Assembly (NCBI GenBank): GCA_027686065.1
Contig: JAQCTH010000009.1
Span: 1 to 64,000 of the forward strand
Source: Clostridiaceae bacterium AF10-41
GTDB lineage: Bacteria; Bacillota; Clostridia; Clostridiales; Clostridiaceae
DNA length: 64,000 bases
Reading direction: 5' to 3'
Shown: positions 17,959 to 26,291 of the stretch, one piece after another
Position numbering within the stretch: position 1 is the stretch's first letter
Layout: every line of letters begins with the position of its first letter
Notes under the pieces: model-generated
The model's input: only the letters and a program-made list of their open reading frames with translations
Told to the model about the DNA's origin: nothing
Databases searched by the model: none
Translations under genes and position numbers: made by a program

Positions 17959-18983
17959 TGCATAAGGTTTTAGATAGTAGTTGTAATGAATGGAACACTT
18001 ATATAGAAATGTTTAGTAAGGAAAAAAGAGATATATATTTTACAAGGGAATATATGAATTTGTATGAAAAGAATGGTGATGGAGTTGCTAAACTTTTTGT
18101 ATATGAAGAAAAAGATGAAGTAGCTATATATCCCTTTTTAATGAATAAAATTGAAGGATATAAATTAGATAAAGACTACTATGATATACAAACTGCATAT
18201 GGTTATGGAGGACCTATTTCATCTACAGATGAAGATGGATTTTTAAAGAGTTTTGAAAATGAATTTTTAGATTTTTGTAATAAAAATAATATAGTTGCTG
18301 AATTTATAAGATTTCATCCATGTATTAAAAATCAGAAGGTTTTTAATGAAAATATAACTATTTTAGAAAATAGAACTACTGTAGTAGTAGATGTTTCTAA
18401 GACTCAAGATGAAATTTGGATGGATGATATAAAGGGTAAAAATAGAAATATGATTAGAAAATCTGAAAAAAATGGGCTTACTGTTGAAATATATAATGAT
18501 TACTCTACATTTAAGAATATATATGAGGAAACCATGGGAAAAGTTGATGCAGAAGGCTATTATTACTTTAAAGATGAATACTATAGTACAATGCAAGAAG
18601 ATAAAAATTATATTATGCTCAATGTTAAATATGATAATGAAACTATTGCATCAGCTATATTTATGAGTTATGAAGAATACTTCCATTATCATTTAGCAGG
18701 AAGCAAAAAAGAGTATTTAAAATTTGCACCTAATAACTTATTGTTATGGGAAGCTATTAAATATGCCAATAGTAATGGCAAAAAGATATTTCATCTTGGT
18801 GGAGGATTAACTAACTCTTTAGAAGATAATCTTTTCAAGTTTAAAAGTAGTTTTTCTAAGGAATATCTTAAGTTTTATATAGGCAAAAGGGTACATAATC
18901 AAGAGATTTATAGCCATTTAATTAATGAATGGGAGAAAAAAAATAACAAGAAGGCAAGTATTTTATTACAGTATAGATTATAA
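17958..18983 (+). CDS. FemAB/GNAT-like acyltransferase
   Basis: This 341-residue protein starts at ATG 17958, overlapping the previous stop (TAATG). A GTG nine bases earlier is possible. It resembles the FemAB-like / Acetyltransf_6 group: YFTREYMNLYEKNG at the start, KGKNRNMIRKSEKNGLTVEI mid-protein, then HYHLAGSKKEYLKFAPNNLL and FHLGGGLTN. Such proteins transfer an acyl or aminoacyl group to glycans or peptidoglycan precursors. Here the target is likely the product of the neu operon, by position only. A GTGTCCAA-type terminator closes the operon. Confidence 0.65.
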   Translation: MHKVLDSSCNEWNTYIEMFSKEKRDIYFTREYMNLYEKNGDGVAKLFVYEEKDEVAIYPFLMNKIEGYKLDKDYYDIQTAYGYGGPISSTDEDGFLKSFENEFLDFCNKNNIVAEFIRFHPCIKNQKVFNENITILENRTTVVVDVSKTQDEIWMDDIKGKNRNMIRKSEKNGLTVEIYNDYSTFKNIYEETMGKVDAEGYYYFKDEYYSTMQEDKNYIMLNVKYDNETIASAIFMSYEEYFHYHLAGSKKEYLKFAPNNLLLWEAIKYANSNGKKIFHLGGGLTNSLEDNLFKFKSSFSKEYLKFYIGKRVHNQEIYSHLINEWEKKNNKKASILLQYRL

Positions 18984-19004
18984 GATAATAAAGATATTTA
19001 GTTA

Positions 19005-19033
19005 AAAGAGTGTCCAAATTTGGGCACTTTTTT
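19005..19033 (+). terminator. GTGTCCAA-type hairpin terminator (copy 4)
   Basis: AGAGTGTCCAAA pairs with TTTGGGCACTTT and is followed by TTT. It ends the neu operon. Confidence 0.8.
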
Positions 19034-19248
19034 AATTTGAAAAATATGTTGGATGTACTCAAAATCAATATAAGAAAATTTAAGTAAGTATTAAAAATAT
19101 TTAATGAATGTTAAAAAATTATAGTTATTGTTAATAAAGATTTACACTAATTTACATTGGTGTGATATTAGGTAAATTTCTCCTATGATATACTTTTTCA
19201 CAGGTAGAGTTTTAGAACTGTGATAACAATATATTAAGGGAGGATATT

Positions 19249-22200
19249 ATGATTAGAAAAAAACTATATAAAAGTAAGTTACTTTCTTTAGGGTTAACAA
19301 CTCTAATGCTTGCAAAACCAATGGAGGTTATGGCAGCAAGCACAAAGACATTATTAGCAACAGAATATATAGCTCAAGAAGATGTTAAAATAAATGAAAT
19401 TCAAATTCCAGAGTTATTAATTACAGAAATATTACCAGACTCTAAAAATGTTAATGGCTCTGATGCTTATGAATTTATAGAAGTTTATAATAATTCAAAT
19501 GTAGAATTAAACTTAAATGACTATAAGTTATATTATAACTATCTTGATAATGGGGATGCTAGTGATACATTATGGGTAGATATTAATAAAGATATTAAAA
19601 TTCAACCTAAAGCAACTCTAGTTTTTTGGATAAAGAATGGTAATAATAATCAACTAACAGTAGAGGATTTTAATAATAATTTCAAGACTAATTTAGAACT
19701 AAATGTAAATTTATTTGAATTATATAATGGAGGAATGGCAAATAGTGGCGCAAGGGCTCTTAGGCTTACTACTAGTATAAAAGAGCAAGTTGATTTTATT
19801 TCTTATAATATGAATGGGGTAAAAGATACATCAGCAGATAAATCAATAAAGTATCGATATGATGAAAGTAGTAGTAAAAGTATTATGACCACTAATAAAT
19901 CAGATCCTGATCCAGGTATTGTTAAAGATAGTGATAAACCTGTACAAGCTAATATCACTATTCCACAAAATGAAGCAGTAACAGAGGACATAACAGCTGG
20001 AAACTTTACTATTGAAGATGGTTTAATATTTAAAGTAAAGGCAAGTTCTAATGAAACTAATATTAAAACAGTTAAATTAAGTTATAAAAATAATAAAATG
20101 AATGATTATGAAACATATAATTTATTAAAAGGTGATGGAGACATATTTTCAAAGGAAATTTATAAATATGATTTAATAGGAAAAGCTTACTTTGATTATT
20201 ACTTTGAAGTTAGTGATGGATTTAAAGTAGTAAAAACTAAAGTTAATAGAATTATAAATACTGAAGTTGATATTTCGAATATTAAATTTAATATAGATGA
20301 AAATAAGTATTTATCTAAGATAGATAATCTAATAACAACTGGGGATAAGCTTTTCCTAGATGGAGAAGATAAAACTTTTGAAGCTATTCCATCTATAGAA
20401 AATAAGGCTAAAATAGTAGTTGATATTAAAGACACAGATACCTTCTTTAAAAATGCAGTTGCAATTGGCGATACCGTACTTGGAATATTCAATGAAGGAA
20501 CTTATGATAACTGGGATACGATAGCTTATGACGTAGATCCAATTTATTTTAATAAAGGTGAAAAAATCCAAATTGATATTCATGCAGGTAATAAGGCAAA
20601 TCCATTAGAGCATAATTGGGAAAATAATGATGACTTTGTTGTTAAAAATATTAGATTGATATTACCAGATGGAAGTATATTACGTCCACAAGGATTTGAA
20701 AATCCAGAAGAAGTAATAAAAATGGGAGATTCAGCAGGAAAGATTGAAATATTAAATGCTATATTTACCCCAAGTGATGATTTATTTAATGCAATAAGAT
20801 ATAAAATAGATACCACAAAGCTTACAGATGGGGAGCATATGTTAACTGGTAAATTAACTTTATCTAATGAAAGTAAAGATGTTAAGTTTATTGTAGATAA
20901 TACTGCACCTGAAATAATCACAAATATTAAGGACAATGAAATATACAAAGGAACAAATGAAATTAATGTAGATTTTATTGATAAACTTTCTGGTGTTAAA
21001 TCTACAGCAGTAAAATTAGATGGCAAAAAGATTGAATTGCCATATACCTTTAGATCATTAGAGTTAACCCCTGGGGTCCATAATTTTACAATTAATGCAA
21101 TTGATAATTGTAATAATGAATATACAAAAGAAGTTAAATTTATTATTCCAGAAGAAAATGCAAAATTAGGTTTAGAAATTAAGCCAGGTGCTGGAGCAAT
21201 ATTAAATTCAGATCCAATATTTTCGATAGAAGCAAAGGATAGTACAAATGATATTATGACTGTAGCTTTTAAAAAAGGAGAAAGATATATTTTAGGAGAT
21301 TACAATATATCTAAAACAAAAGGAGTTAGTCAGACTTCAGGAATTGGTGGACAAGCATTTAGCGAGAATTCTAATAATGGATTTCCTTATGAAGAATTTG
21401 ATATAGAGTTAAGTGATAAAGTAAATGAAAATTCTATAATTCAAGTGGATTGGAAGGGAAAATCAAATAATTTAAAGACAAAAATGTATGTATATAATTA
21501 TAAAACAGGTGTTTTTGATGCTGTTAAGGCAGAGATGGAAGAAAATAAAGATGAAATAAAATTAACTGGATCAATTTCTTTAAAGGAACATTTAAAGGAT
21601 AACAAAGTAAAAGTTATGGTTCAAAATGGAGAAGGATATACTCCAACACAATATGAAGAAGGTACTCCAGCTGTTCCTTCTGAAAATCCTAATATTAAAA
21701 CAAGTAATGAAAATGATATAGATAGAAATTCTTATGATTTTACTTTTGTTATTGAAAGTGATACACAATATTATAATGAAGATACAGCAGATAATCCTAA
21801 TATTGTTGGAAAGTATGAACATCAATTAAACATACATGATTGGATACTTGCAAACAGACCAAGAATGAATATACAATATTTATTTCATGATGGAGATATT
21901 ATAGATGATGCAGAAATGATTTCTCAGTGGGAAAATGCAGATGCAGCTTATAAAAAGTTGGATGATGCTAGCTTACCTTATGGAGTACTTGCAGGTAATC
22001 ATGATGTAGATCATTTAACACAAGATTATACAAATTACAGTACTTACTTTGGACAAAGTAGATTTGAAAAAAATCCATGGTATGGAGAAAGTTATAAGAA
22101 TAATAGAGCTCATTATGATTTAATAACTGTAGGTGGAATTGACTTTATAATGATGTATGTAGGTTGGGGAGTTGGCGATGAAGAAATAGAGTGGATGAAT

Positions 22201-23328
22201 AATATCCTTAAGAAATATCCAGAAAGAAAAGCTATTTTAAACTTCCATGAATATCTACTTGCAAGTGGAGGACTTGGAGAAGAGCCACAAAGAATTTTTA
22301 ATGAAGTAGTTTCTAAGAATTCAAATGTATGTATGGTTTTCTCAGGACATTATCATAATGCACAAACGATGATAAATGAATTTGATGATGATGGCGATGG
22401 AATAAATGATAGAAAAGTTTATCAAATGTTATTTGATTATCAAGGGCTACCTGAAGGTGGTATGGGATATATGAGATTAATGCATTTTGATTTAAAGGGT
22501 GAGAAAGTTTTATTTAGAACTTATTCTCCTTCCTTAGATGATTACAATGCAAAAGATACAGTTACAGGTGGAGATACTATTTTAGGAGAAGAAGACTTTG
22601 AAATATCCTTTTCTGATTTAGGTATAAAGTCAAGCCAAAAGACAATTGAAACAACTGACTTAAATGTAAATGTCTATAGTGATGAAGTGCTTGGAACAGT
22701 AAATAATGTTACTAATGATATTAATATAGCTTATACATTAAAGAATGCAGAAAATGGTGTATATGGTTGGTATGCAGAAGTTACAGATGAATTTGGTGGG
22801 TTAGCAAGAACAGATGTAAACTACTTTACAGTAGATAAAGATGTTGCAAAGCCAATTATAAAATTACCAGGAAATAATGTAGTTAAATTAGGTACTGATT
22901 TTGATCCTATGGATGGAGTAAGTGCAAATGATGATAGAGATGGAGATTTAACTTCTAAAATAATTGTATTAGGAACAATTGATACAGCAAAAGAAGGAGA
23001 ATACACAATTACCTATAAAGTATCTGATAATGCTGGAAATACAGAAATAGTATCAAGAATTATAGTAGTAAAGAAAATAGGAAATTCTACTGAAGAAAAT
23101 AATAACAATGGTAATAATGATAATAGTGGAAACAACAACAATAATAATAATAATGGCAGTAACAGTAATAATAATGGAAATACAAATACTATAGACAATG
23201 GAAATAATTTACCGCAGACTGGAGATGAATCAGTTATATATATTATGGGAGCATCATTCCTATTAATTATAGCTGGAACACTTTTAATGAAGAAATACAA
23301 TAAAAAATATAGTAAGCACACCTCTTAA
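19249..23328 (+). CDS. LPxTG-anchored metallophosphoesterase with lamin-tail and Ig-like domains
   Basis: This 1359-residue surface protein starts at ATG 19249 after AGGGAGG. A signal peptide covers about 1-29. A lamin-tail (LTD) domain spans about 53-175 (LLITEILPDSKNVNGSDAYE). Ig-like modules follow. The calcineurin-type metallophosphoesterase (about 829-1105) has FVIESDTQYYN, HDGDIID, AGNHDVDH, LNFHEY and SGHYHNAQ, so the expected metal ligands are present. A DUF5011 Ig module lies at about 1203-1280, then an Asn/Gly-rich linker, LPQTG near 1321, a transmembrane stretch and a Lys-rich tail. It probably hydrolyses extracellular phosphoesters; the substrate is unknown. Codons at 21067-21080 match the REP core of this window exactly. 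Confidence 0.85.
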   Translation: MIRKKLYKSKLLSLGLTTLMLAKPMEVMAASTKTLLATEYIAQEDVKINEIQIPELLITEILPDSKNVNGSDAYEFIEVYNNSNVELNLNDYKLYYNYLDNGDASDTLWVDINKDIKIQPKATLVFWIKNGNNNQLTVEDFNNNFKTNLELNVNLFELYNGGMANSGARALRLTTSIKEQVDFISYNMNGVKDTSADKSIKYRYDESSSKSIMTTNKSDPDPGIVKDSDKPVQANITIPQNEAVTEDITAGNFTIEDGLIFKVKASSNETNIKTVKLSYKNNKMNDYETYNLLKGDGDIFSKEIYKYDLIGKAYFDYYFEVSDGFKVVKTKVNRIINTEVDISNIKFNIDENKYLSKIDNLITTGDKLFLDGEDKTFEAIPSIENKAKIVVDIKDTDTFFKNAVAIGDTVLGIFNEGTYDNWDTIAYDVDPIYFNKGEKIQIDIHAGNKANPLEHNWENNDDFVVKNIRLILPDGSILRPQGFENPEEVIKMGDSAGKIEILNAIFTPSDDLFNAIRYKIDTTKLTDGEHMLTGKLTLSNESKDVKFIVDNTAPEIITNIKDNEIYKGTNEINVDFIDKLSGVKSTAVKLDGKKIELPYTFRSLELTPGVHNFTINAIDNCNNEYTKEVKFIIPEENAKLGLEIKPGAGAILNSDPIFSIEAKDSTNDIMTVAFKKGERYILGDYNISKTKGVSQTSGIGGQAFSENSNNGFPYEEFDIELSDKVNENSIIQVDWKGKSNNLKTKMYVYNYKTGVFDAVKAEMEENKDEIKLTGSISLKEHLKDNKVKVMVQNGEGYTPTQYEEGTPAVPSENPNIKTSNENDIDRNSYDFTFVIESDTQYYNEDTADNPNIVGKYEHQLNIHDWILANRPRMNIQYLFHDGDIIDDAEMISQWENADAAYKKLDDASLPYGVLAGNHDVDHLTQDYTNYSTYFGQSRFEKNPWYGESYKNNRAHYDLITVGGIDFIMMYVGWGVGDEEIEWMNNILKKYPERKAILNFHEYLLASGGLGEEPQRIFNEVVSKNSNVCMVFSGHYHNAQTMINEFDDDGDGINDRKVYQMLFDYQGLPEGGMGYMRLMHFDLKGEKVLFRTYSPSLDDYNAKDTVTGGDTILGEEDFEISFSDLGIKSSQKTIETTDLNVNVYSDEVLGTVNNVTNDINIAYTLKNAENGVYGWYAEVTDEFGGLARTDVNYFTVDKDVAKPIIKLPGNNVVKLGTDFDPMDGVSANDDRDGDLTSKIIVLGTIDTAKEGEYTITYKVSDNAGNTEIVSRIIVVKKIGNSTEENNNNGNNDNSGNNNNNNNNGSNSNNNGNTNTIDNGNNLPQTGDESVIYIMGASFLLIIAGTLLMKKYNKKYSKHTS
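21067..21080 (+). repeat. REP core sequence within a coding region
   Basis: ACCCCTGGGGTCCA is an exact 14-base match to the core of the dispersed palindromes, read in frame as TPGV plus part of His inside the metallophosphoesterase. The flanks do not match the full element, so it may be a relic or chance. Confidence 0.4.
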
Positions 23329-23400
23329 ATATATAACAGGGTATAAAGGGGATAGAGGGTATAATATAAATTTTAAATGAAAATTTATAGAGAGTTAAAT

Positions 23401-23437
23401 AAAGAGTGTCCAATGGATTAAATTGGACACTCTTTTT
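23401..23437 (+). terminator. GTGTCCAA-type hairpin terminator (copy 5)
   Basis: AAAGAGTGTCCAAT pairs with ATTGGACACTCTTTTT around a short loop. It ends the metallophosphoesterase transcript. Confidence 0.85.
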
Positions 23438-23462
23438 GCTTAATATTTTATGTTGCTAACAA

Positions 23463-23627
23463 CTACACATTAATATTTGTTTGTAATCTGCACCTTGTTC
23501 CAACACAAATAGATTCACAAGTAGCAATTAAATCAGTACTGTCACTTATGACCTCTCTTACTAAAAATAAGCTATCATTATTTGTGATAGCTAATAACTT
23601 CAATTCATCGTCATTTGCATTATACAC
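23463..23627 (-). CDS. possible small hypothetical protein or gene relic
   Basis: The minus strand has an open stretch of 54 codons from GTG 23627. It encodes NANDDELKLLAITNNDSLFL and EVISDSTDLIATCESIC, and ends CRLQTNINV. The composition looks protein-like, with two Cys near the end, but no ribosome site or ATG is visible. It may be the tail of a lost gene. No family was recognised. The rest of 23438-23745 shows nothing else. Confidence 0.3.
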   Translation of the reverse strand: MYNANDDELKLLAITNNDSLFLVREVISDSTDLIATCESICVGTRCRLQTNINV

Positions 23628-23745
23628 TTGTATTTTCTGTTTTTGAAAAGTCTAAAAGAAATTTAAAATATTTTTCTCAAAAAATAAAACTCAGGGGTAT
23701 TTATTAATTGAAGTACAAAGTATTTATTTTAGGGGGAAAAGGTTT

Positions 23746-24690
23746 ATGCAATATTCATTTTTAGGATTTTCAGTTTCTATGATAAAAAAGTTAAATTTAG
23801 ATATAAAGGATGTAGCTATTCTTAGATATTTTATTGATTTTAAAGATAGTGGAAGAATGAATTGTGAGATTATTGAGGGCGAAAAGTATTACTGGGTTAG
23901 CTATCAAAGTTTTGCTAATGAAATGCCTTATTTAGCTTTAGAAAAAAGATCAATTATGGCTAGAATGCTTAAATTAAGAGATTTAGGAATATTAAATCAT
24001 TATACCAAAAAAGAAGGAGGCACTTTTTCTTACTTTAAATTAGGTGAAAAGTTTTATGAAGACTTTAAAAATGCTGATGATGAGAATGTTAAAAATAGTG
24101 ATAAAAATAATGATGCAAAAAATAATGTCCATGGTGTCCTTAAAAATGATGACTCTAGCAGTAATTTAGTAGAGGAAAAACATAATTGTGATGAGGCTCA
24201 CTATGAAAATGATAATGGGGTATCTACAGAAATGTCCAAGGGTAGTACATTAAAATGTTCAACAAAGACTAATCTATTAAATAACTCATCTACTATAGAC
24301 ACTAATATATATAAATATAAAAGAGAAGTTAATGAAATACTTCAATACCTAAATTCAAAACTTGGAACTAGGTATAAAGAAAATAACAAGATTACCATAA
24401 TGTTAATTAATAATAAGCTTGAAGAAGGCTATAGTGTTGATGACTTTAAAATTGTTATTGATAAAAAGCTTAAGACTTGGAAAAATACTGAATTTGAGCA
24501 ATATTTAAACCCAAAAACTTTATTTGGAGATAAGTTTGAAATTTATTTAAATCAAAATATTATAAAACAAGATAAAAATAACAAAAGCTATGAAAATTAT
24601 AGAGAGCCTAAAAAATTAAGATTTAATAATTTTAAAGGTCGTGATTATGATTATGATATCCTAGAGAAAAAGCTTTTAGGATGGGCGTAG
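23746..24690 (+). CDS. orphan phage-type replisome organizer protein
   Basis: This 314-residue protein begins behind AGGGGGAAAAGG. Residues 1-110 look like a winged-helix replication domain (ILRYFIDFKDSGRMNCEII, YYWVSYQSFANEMPYLALEK, ARMLKLRDLGILNHY). Residues about 195-290 match the pattern of the phage protein Phg_2220_C module: ILQYLNSKLGTRYKENNK, EEGYSVDDFKIVIDKKLKTW, and YLNPKTLFGDKFEIYLN. Such proteins start DNA replication in Gram-positive phages. No other phage genes lie nearby, so it is a stranded prophage gene or was recruited. A REP-like palindrome follows the stop. Confidence 0.7.
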   Translation: MQYSFLGFSVSMIKKLNLDIKDVAILRYFIDFKDSGRMNCEIIEGEKYYWVSYQSFANEMPYLALEKRSIMARMLKLRDLGILNHYTKKEGGTFSYFKLGEKFYEDFKNADDENVKNSDKNNDAKNNVHGVLKNDDSSSNLVEEKHNCDEAHYENDNGVSTEMSKGSTLKCSTKTNLLNNSSTIDTNIYKYKREVNEILQYLNSKLGTRYKENNKITIMLINNKLEEGYSVDDFKIVIDKKLKTWKNTEFEQYLNPKTLFGDKFEIYLNQNIIKQDKNNKSYENYREPKKLRFNNFKGRDYDYDILEKKLLGWA

Positions 24691-24706
24691 TGCTAGTTGG
24701 GATAAC

Positions 24707-24734
24707 ACCCCTGGGGTCCAGAAAATTGGAAATT
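24707..24734 (+). repeat. REP-like palindrome, site 1
   Basis: The core ACCCCTGGGGTCCA is followed by GAAAATTGGAAATT. It has the same sequence and orientation as the copy next to the RAYT gene (49805), with one change in the tail. It lies between the phage-type gene and the GH1 operon. Confidence 0.8.
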
Positions 24735-24843
24735 CAATTGAAGTAATATTAAATCGTTCTCATTTTGAACCACGAGGATTTTTTTTAGTTGTTATAATGA
24801 AAATATAAATTAGGTTACAGCGATGCTTAAGGAGGAGATGTAA

Positions 24844-26259
24844 GTGAAATATACAAATAATAAAGAATTCTTATGGGGATCAGCAACAGCTGCCTATCAA
24901 TGTGAGGGAGGTTGGAATGAGGATGGAAAAGGATTAAATGAATGGGATGTTTTTAATCATGAAAGTCCACTGAATATTCACAATGAAGATGGGGATGTTT
25001 CTAGTGATTTTTATCATAAATACAAAGAAGATATAGATTTGATGGCAGAAGGAAATCAAAATACTTATAGATTCTCAATTTCATGGGCAAGAATAATTCC
25101 CCAAGGAATTGGAGAAGTAAATCCAAAGGGAATTGAATTTTATAATAATGTTATTGATTATTGCTTGGAGAAGGGAATTACCCCTAATGTAACATTATTT
25201 CACTATGATCTTCCAAATGAAATGGCTAAGATTGGTGGATGGGAAAATAGGGACGTTATAGATGCATTTAATGAATATGCAAAAGTGTGTTTTAAGAACT
25301 TTGGAGATAGAGTTAAAATTTGGTGCACAATCAACGAGCCAAGATATTATGCGTACTGTAGTTATGTAGTAGGAAACTATCCACCAAACTACAGAGCAGA
25401 TTTTAATCGTTTTTGGAGAGTTCTTTATAACTTAATGTTAGGAGGTGCTAAAGCAGTTAATAGCTACAAGGAATTAGGGATGGATGGAATAATAGGTGTT
25501 GTTCATGACAATGGAAATGTAGAACTAGATCCGCAAACAAAAGAAAAGGAATTAGTAAGATTAAGAGCTGATATTTTCTATAATAGAATGGTTCTAGATA
25601 CTGCAGTGTTAGGTGAATTGCCTGATGAGCTAGAAAAGGTTTTAGCAGATAACAGAGTTGATGCATCTTTTATCTACGAGGAAGATGTTCATGACTTTGA
25701 AAAAGGCAAAATAGATTATATTGGTTTAAATCTTTATAATCGCCAATATGTAACAGATTATTCAGAGGGAGAAACAGAAGTATTCCACAATAATAAGGGG
25801 ACAGGTTCAAAAGCTAAAGAAGGAATTCGTATAAAGGACATGTTTGAAACTTCTTTTGATGCTAATGTTAGACGTAATCTTTGGGGAAGAGAAGTTTATC
25901 CAAAATGTATGTATAATGCTCTTATGGAGATTAAGAAAAAGTATGGAGATATATTAATTTATATTACAGAAAATGGACATGGTCAATATGAAATGCCAGA
26001 TGATAATGGATATGTAAAAGATACTGAAAGAATAGAACTATGTGAGGAATTTATTAATTATATGCTTAAAGCAAGAGAAGAAGGAGTCAATGTACAAGGT
26101 TATTATATGTGGTCTACTATGGATATTTATAGTTGGATTAACGGTTATGGAAAAAGATATGGACTTGTTAGAGTTGATTTTGAAAATAATAATAAACGTA
26201 TTCCAAAAGAAAGCTACTATTGGTACAAGAAGCTTATAGGAAGTAAAAAGGATATTTAA
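24844..26259 (+). CDS. 6-phospho-beta-glucosidase, GH1
   Basis: This 471-residue cytoplasmic enzyme starts at GTG 24844 after AGGAGGAG. GH1 marks are present: FLWGSATAAYQCEG at the start, FSISWARIIP, acid/base Glu165 in TINEPRY, nucleophile Glu376 in YITENGHG, and YYMWSTMDIYSW. GH1 enzymes next to a PTS gene usually split phosphorylated beta-glucosides such as cellobiose-6-P, and the EIIBC gene 32 bases on fits this. A TATAAT at 24793 is a likely -10 box, though a good -35 is not evident. Confidence 0.85.
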   Translation: MKYTNNKEFLWGSATAAYQCEGGWNEDGKGLNEWDVFNHESPLNIHNEDGDVSSDFYHKYKEDIDLMAEGNQNTYRFSISWARIIPQGIGEVNPKGIEFYNNVIDYCLEKGITPNVTLFHYDLPNEMAKIGGWENRDVIDAFNEYAKVCFKNFGDRVKIWCTINEPRYYAYCSYVVGNYPPNYRADFNRFWRVLYNLMLGGAKAVNSYKELGMDGIIGVVHDNGNVELDPQTKEKELVRLRADIFYNRMVLDTAVLGELPDELEKVLADNRVDASFIYEEDVHDFEKGKIDYIGLNLYNRQYVTDYSEGETEVFHNNKGTGSKAKEGIRIKDMFETSFDANVRRNLWGREVYPKCMYNALMEIKKKYGDILIYITENGHGQYEMPDDNGYVKDTERIELCEEFINYMLKAREEGVNVQGYYMWSTMDIYSWINGYGKRYGLVRVDFENNNKRIPKESYYWYKKLIGSKKDI

Positions 26260-26291
26260 TAAAAAAATATATATAATGGGGGAAAAATAAA

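Noticed and set aside
20199-21026. Minus-strand ORFs of 75-148 residues in the metallophosphoesterase
   Set aside because: The forward frame is continuous with recognised domains before and after; these are shadows.
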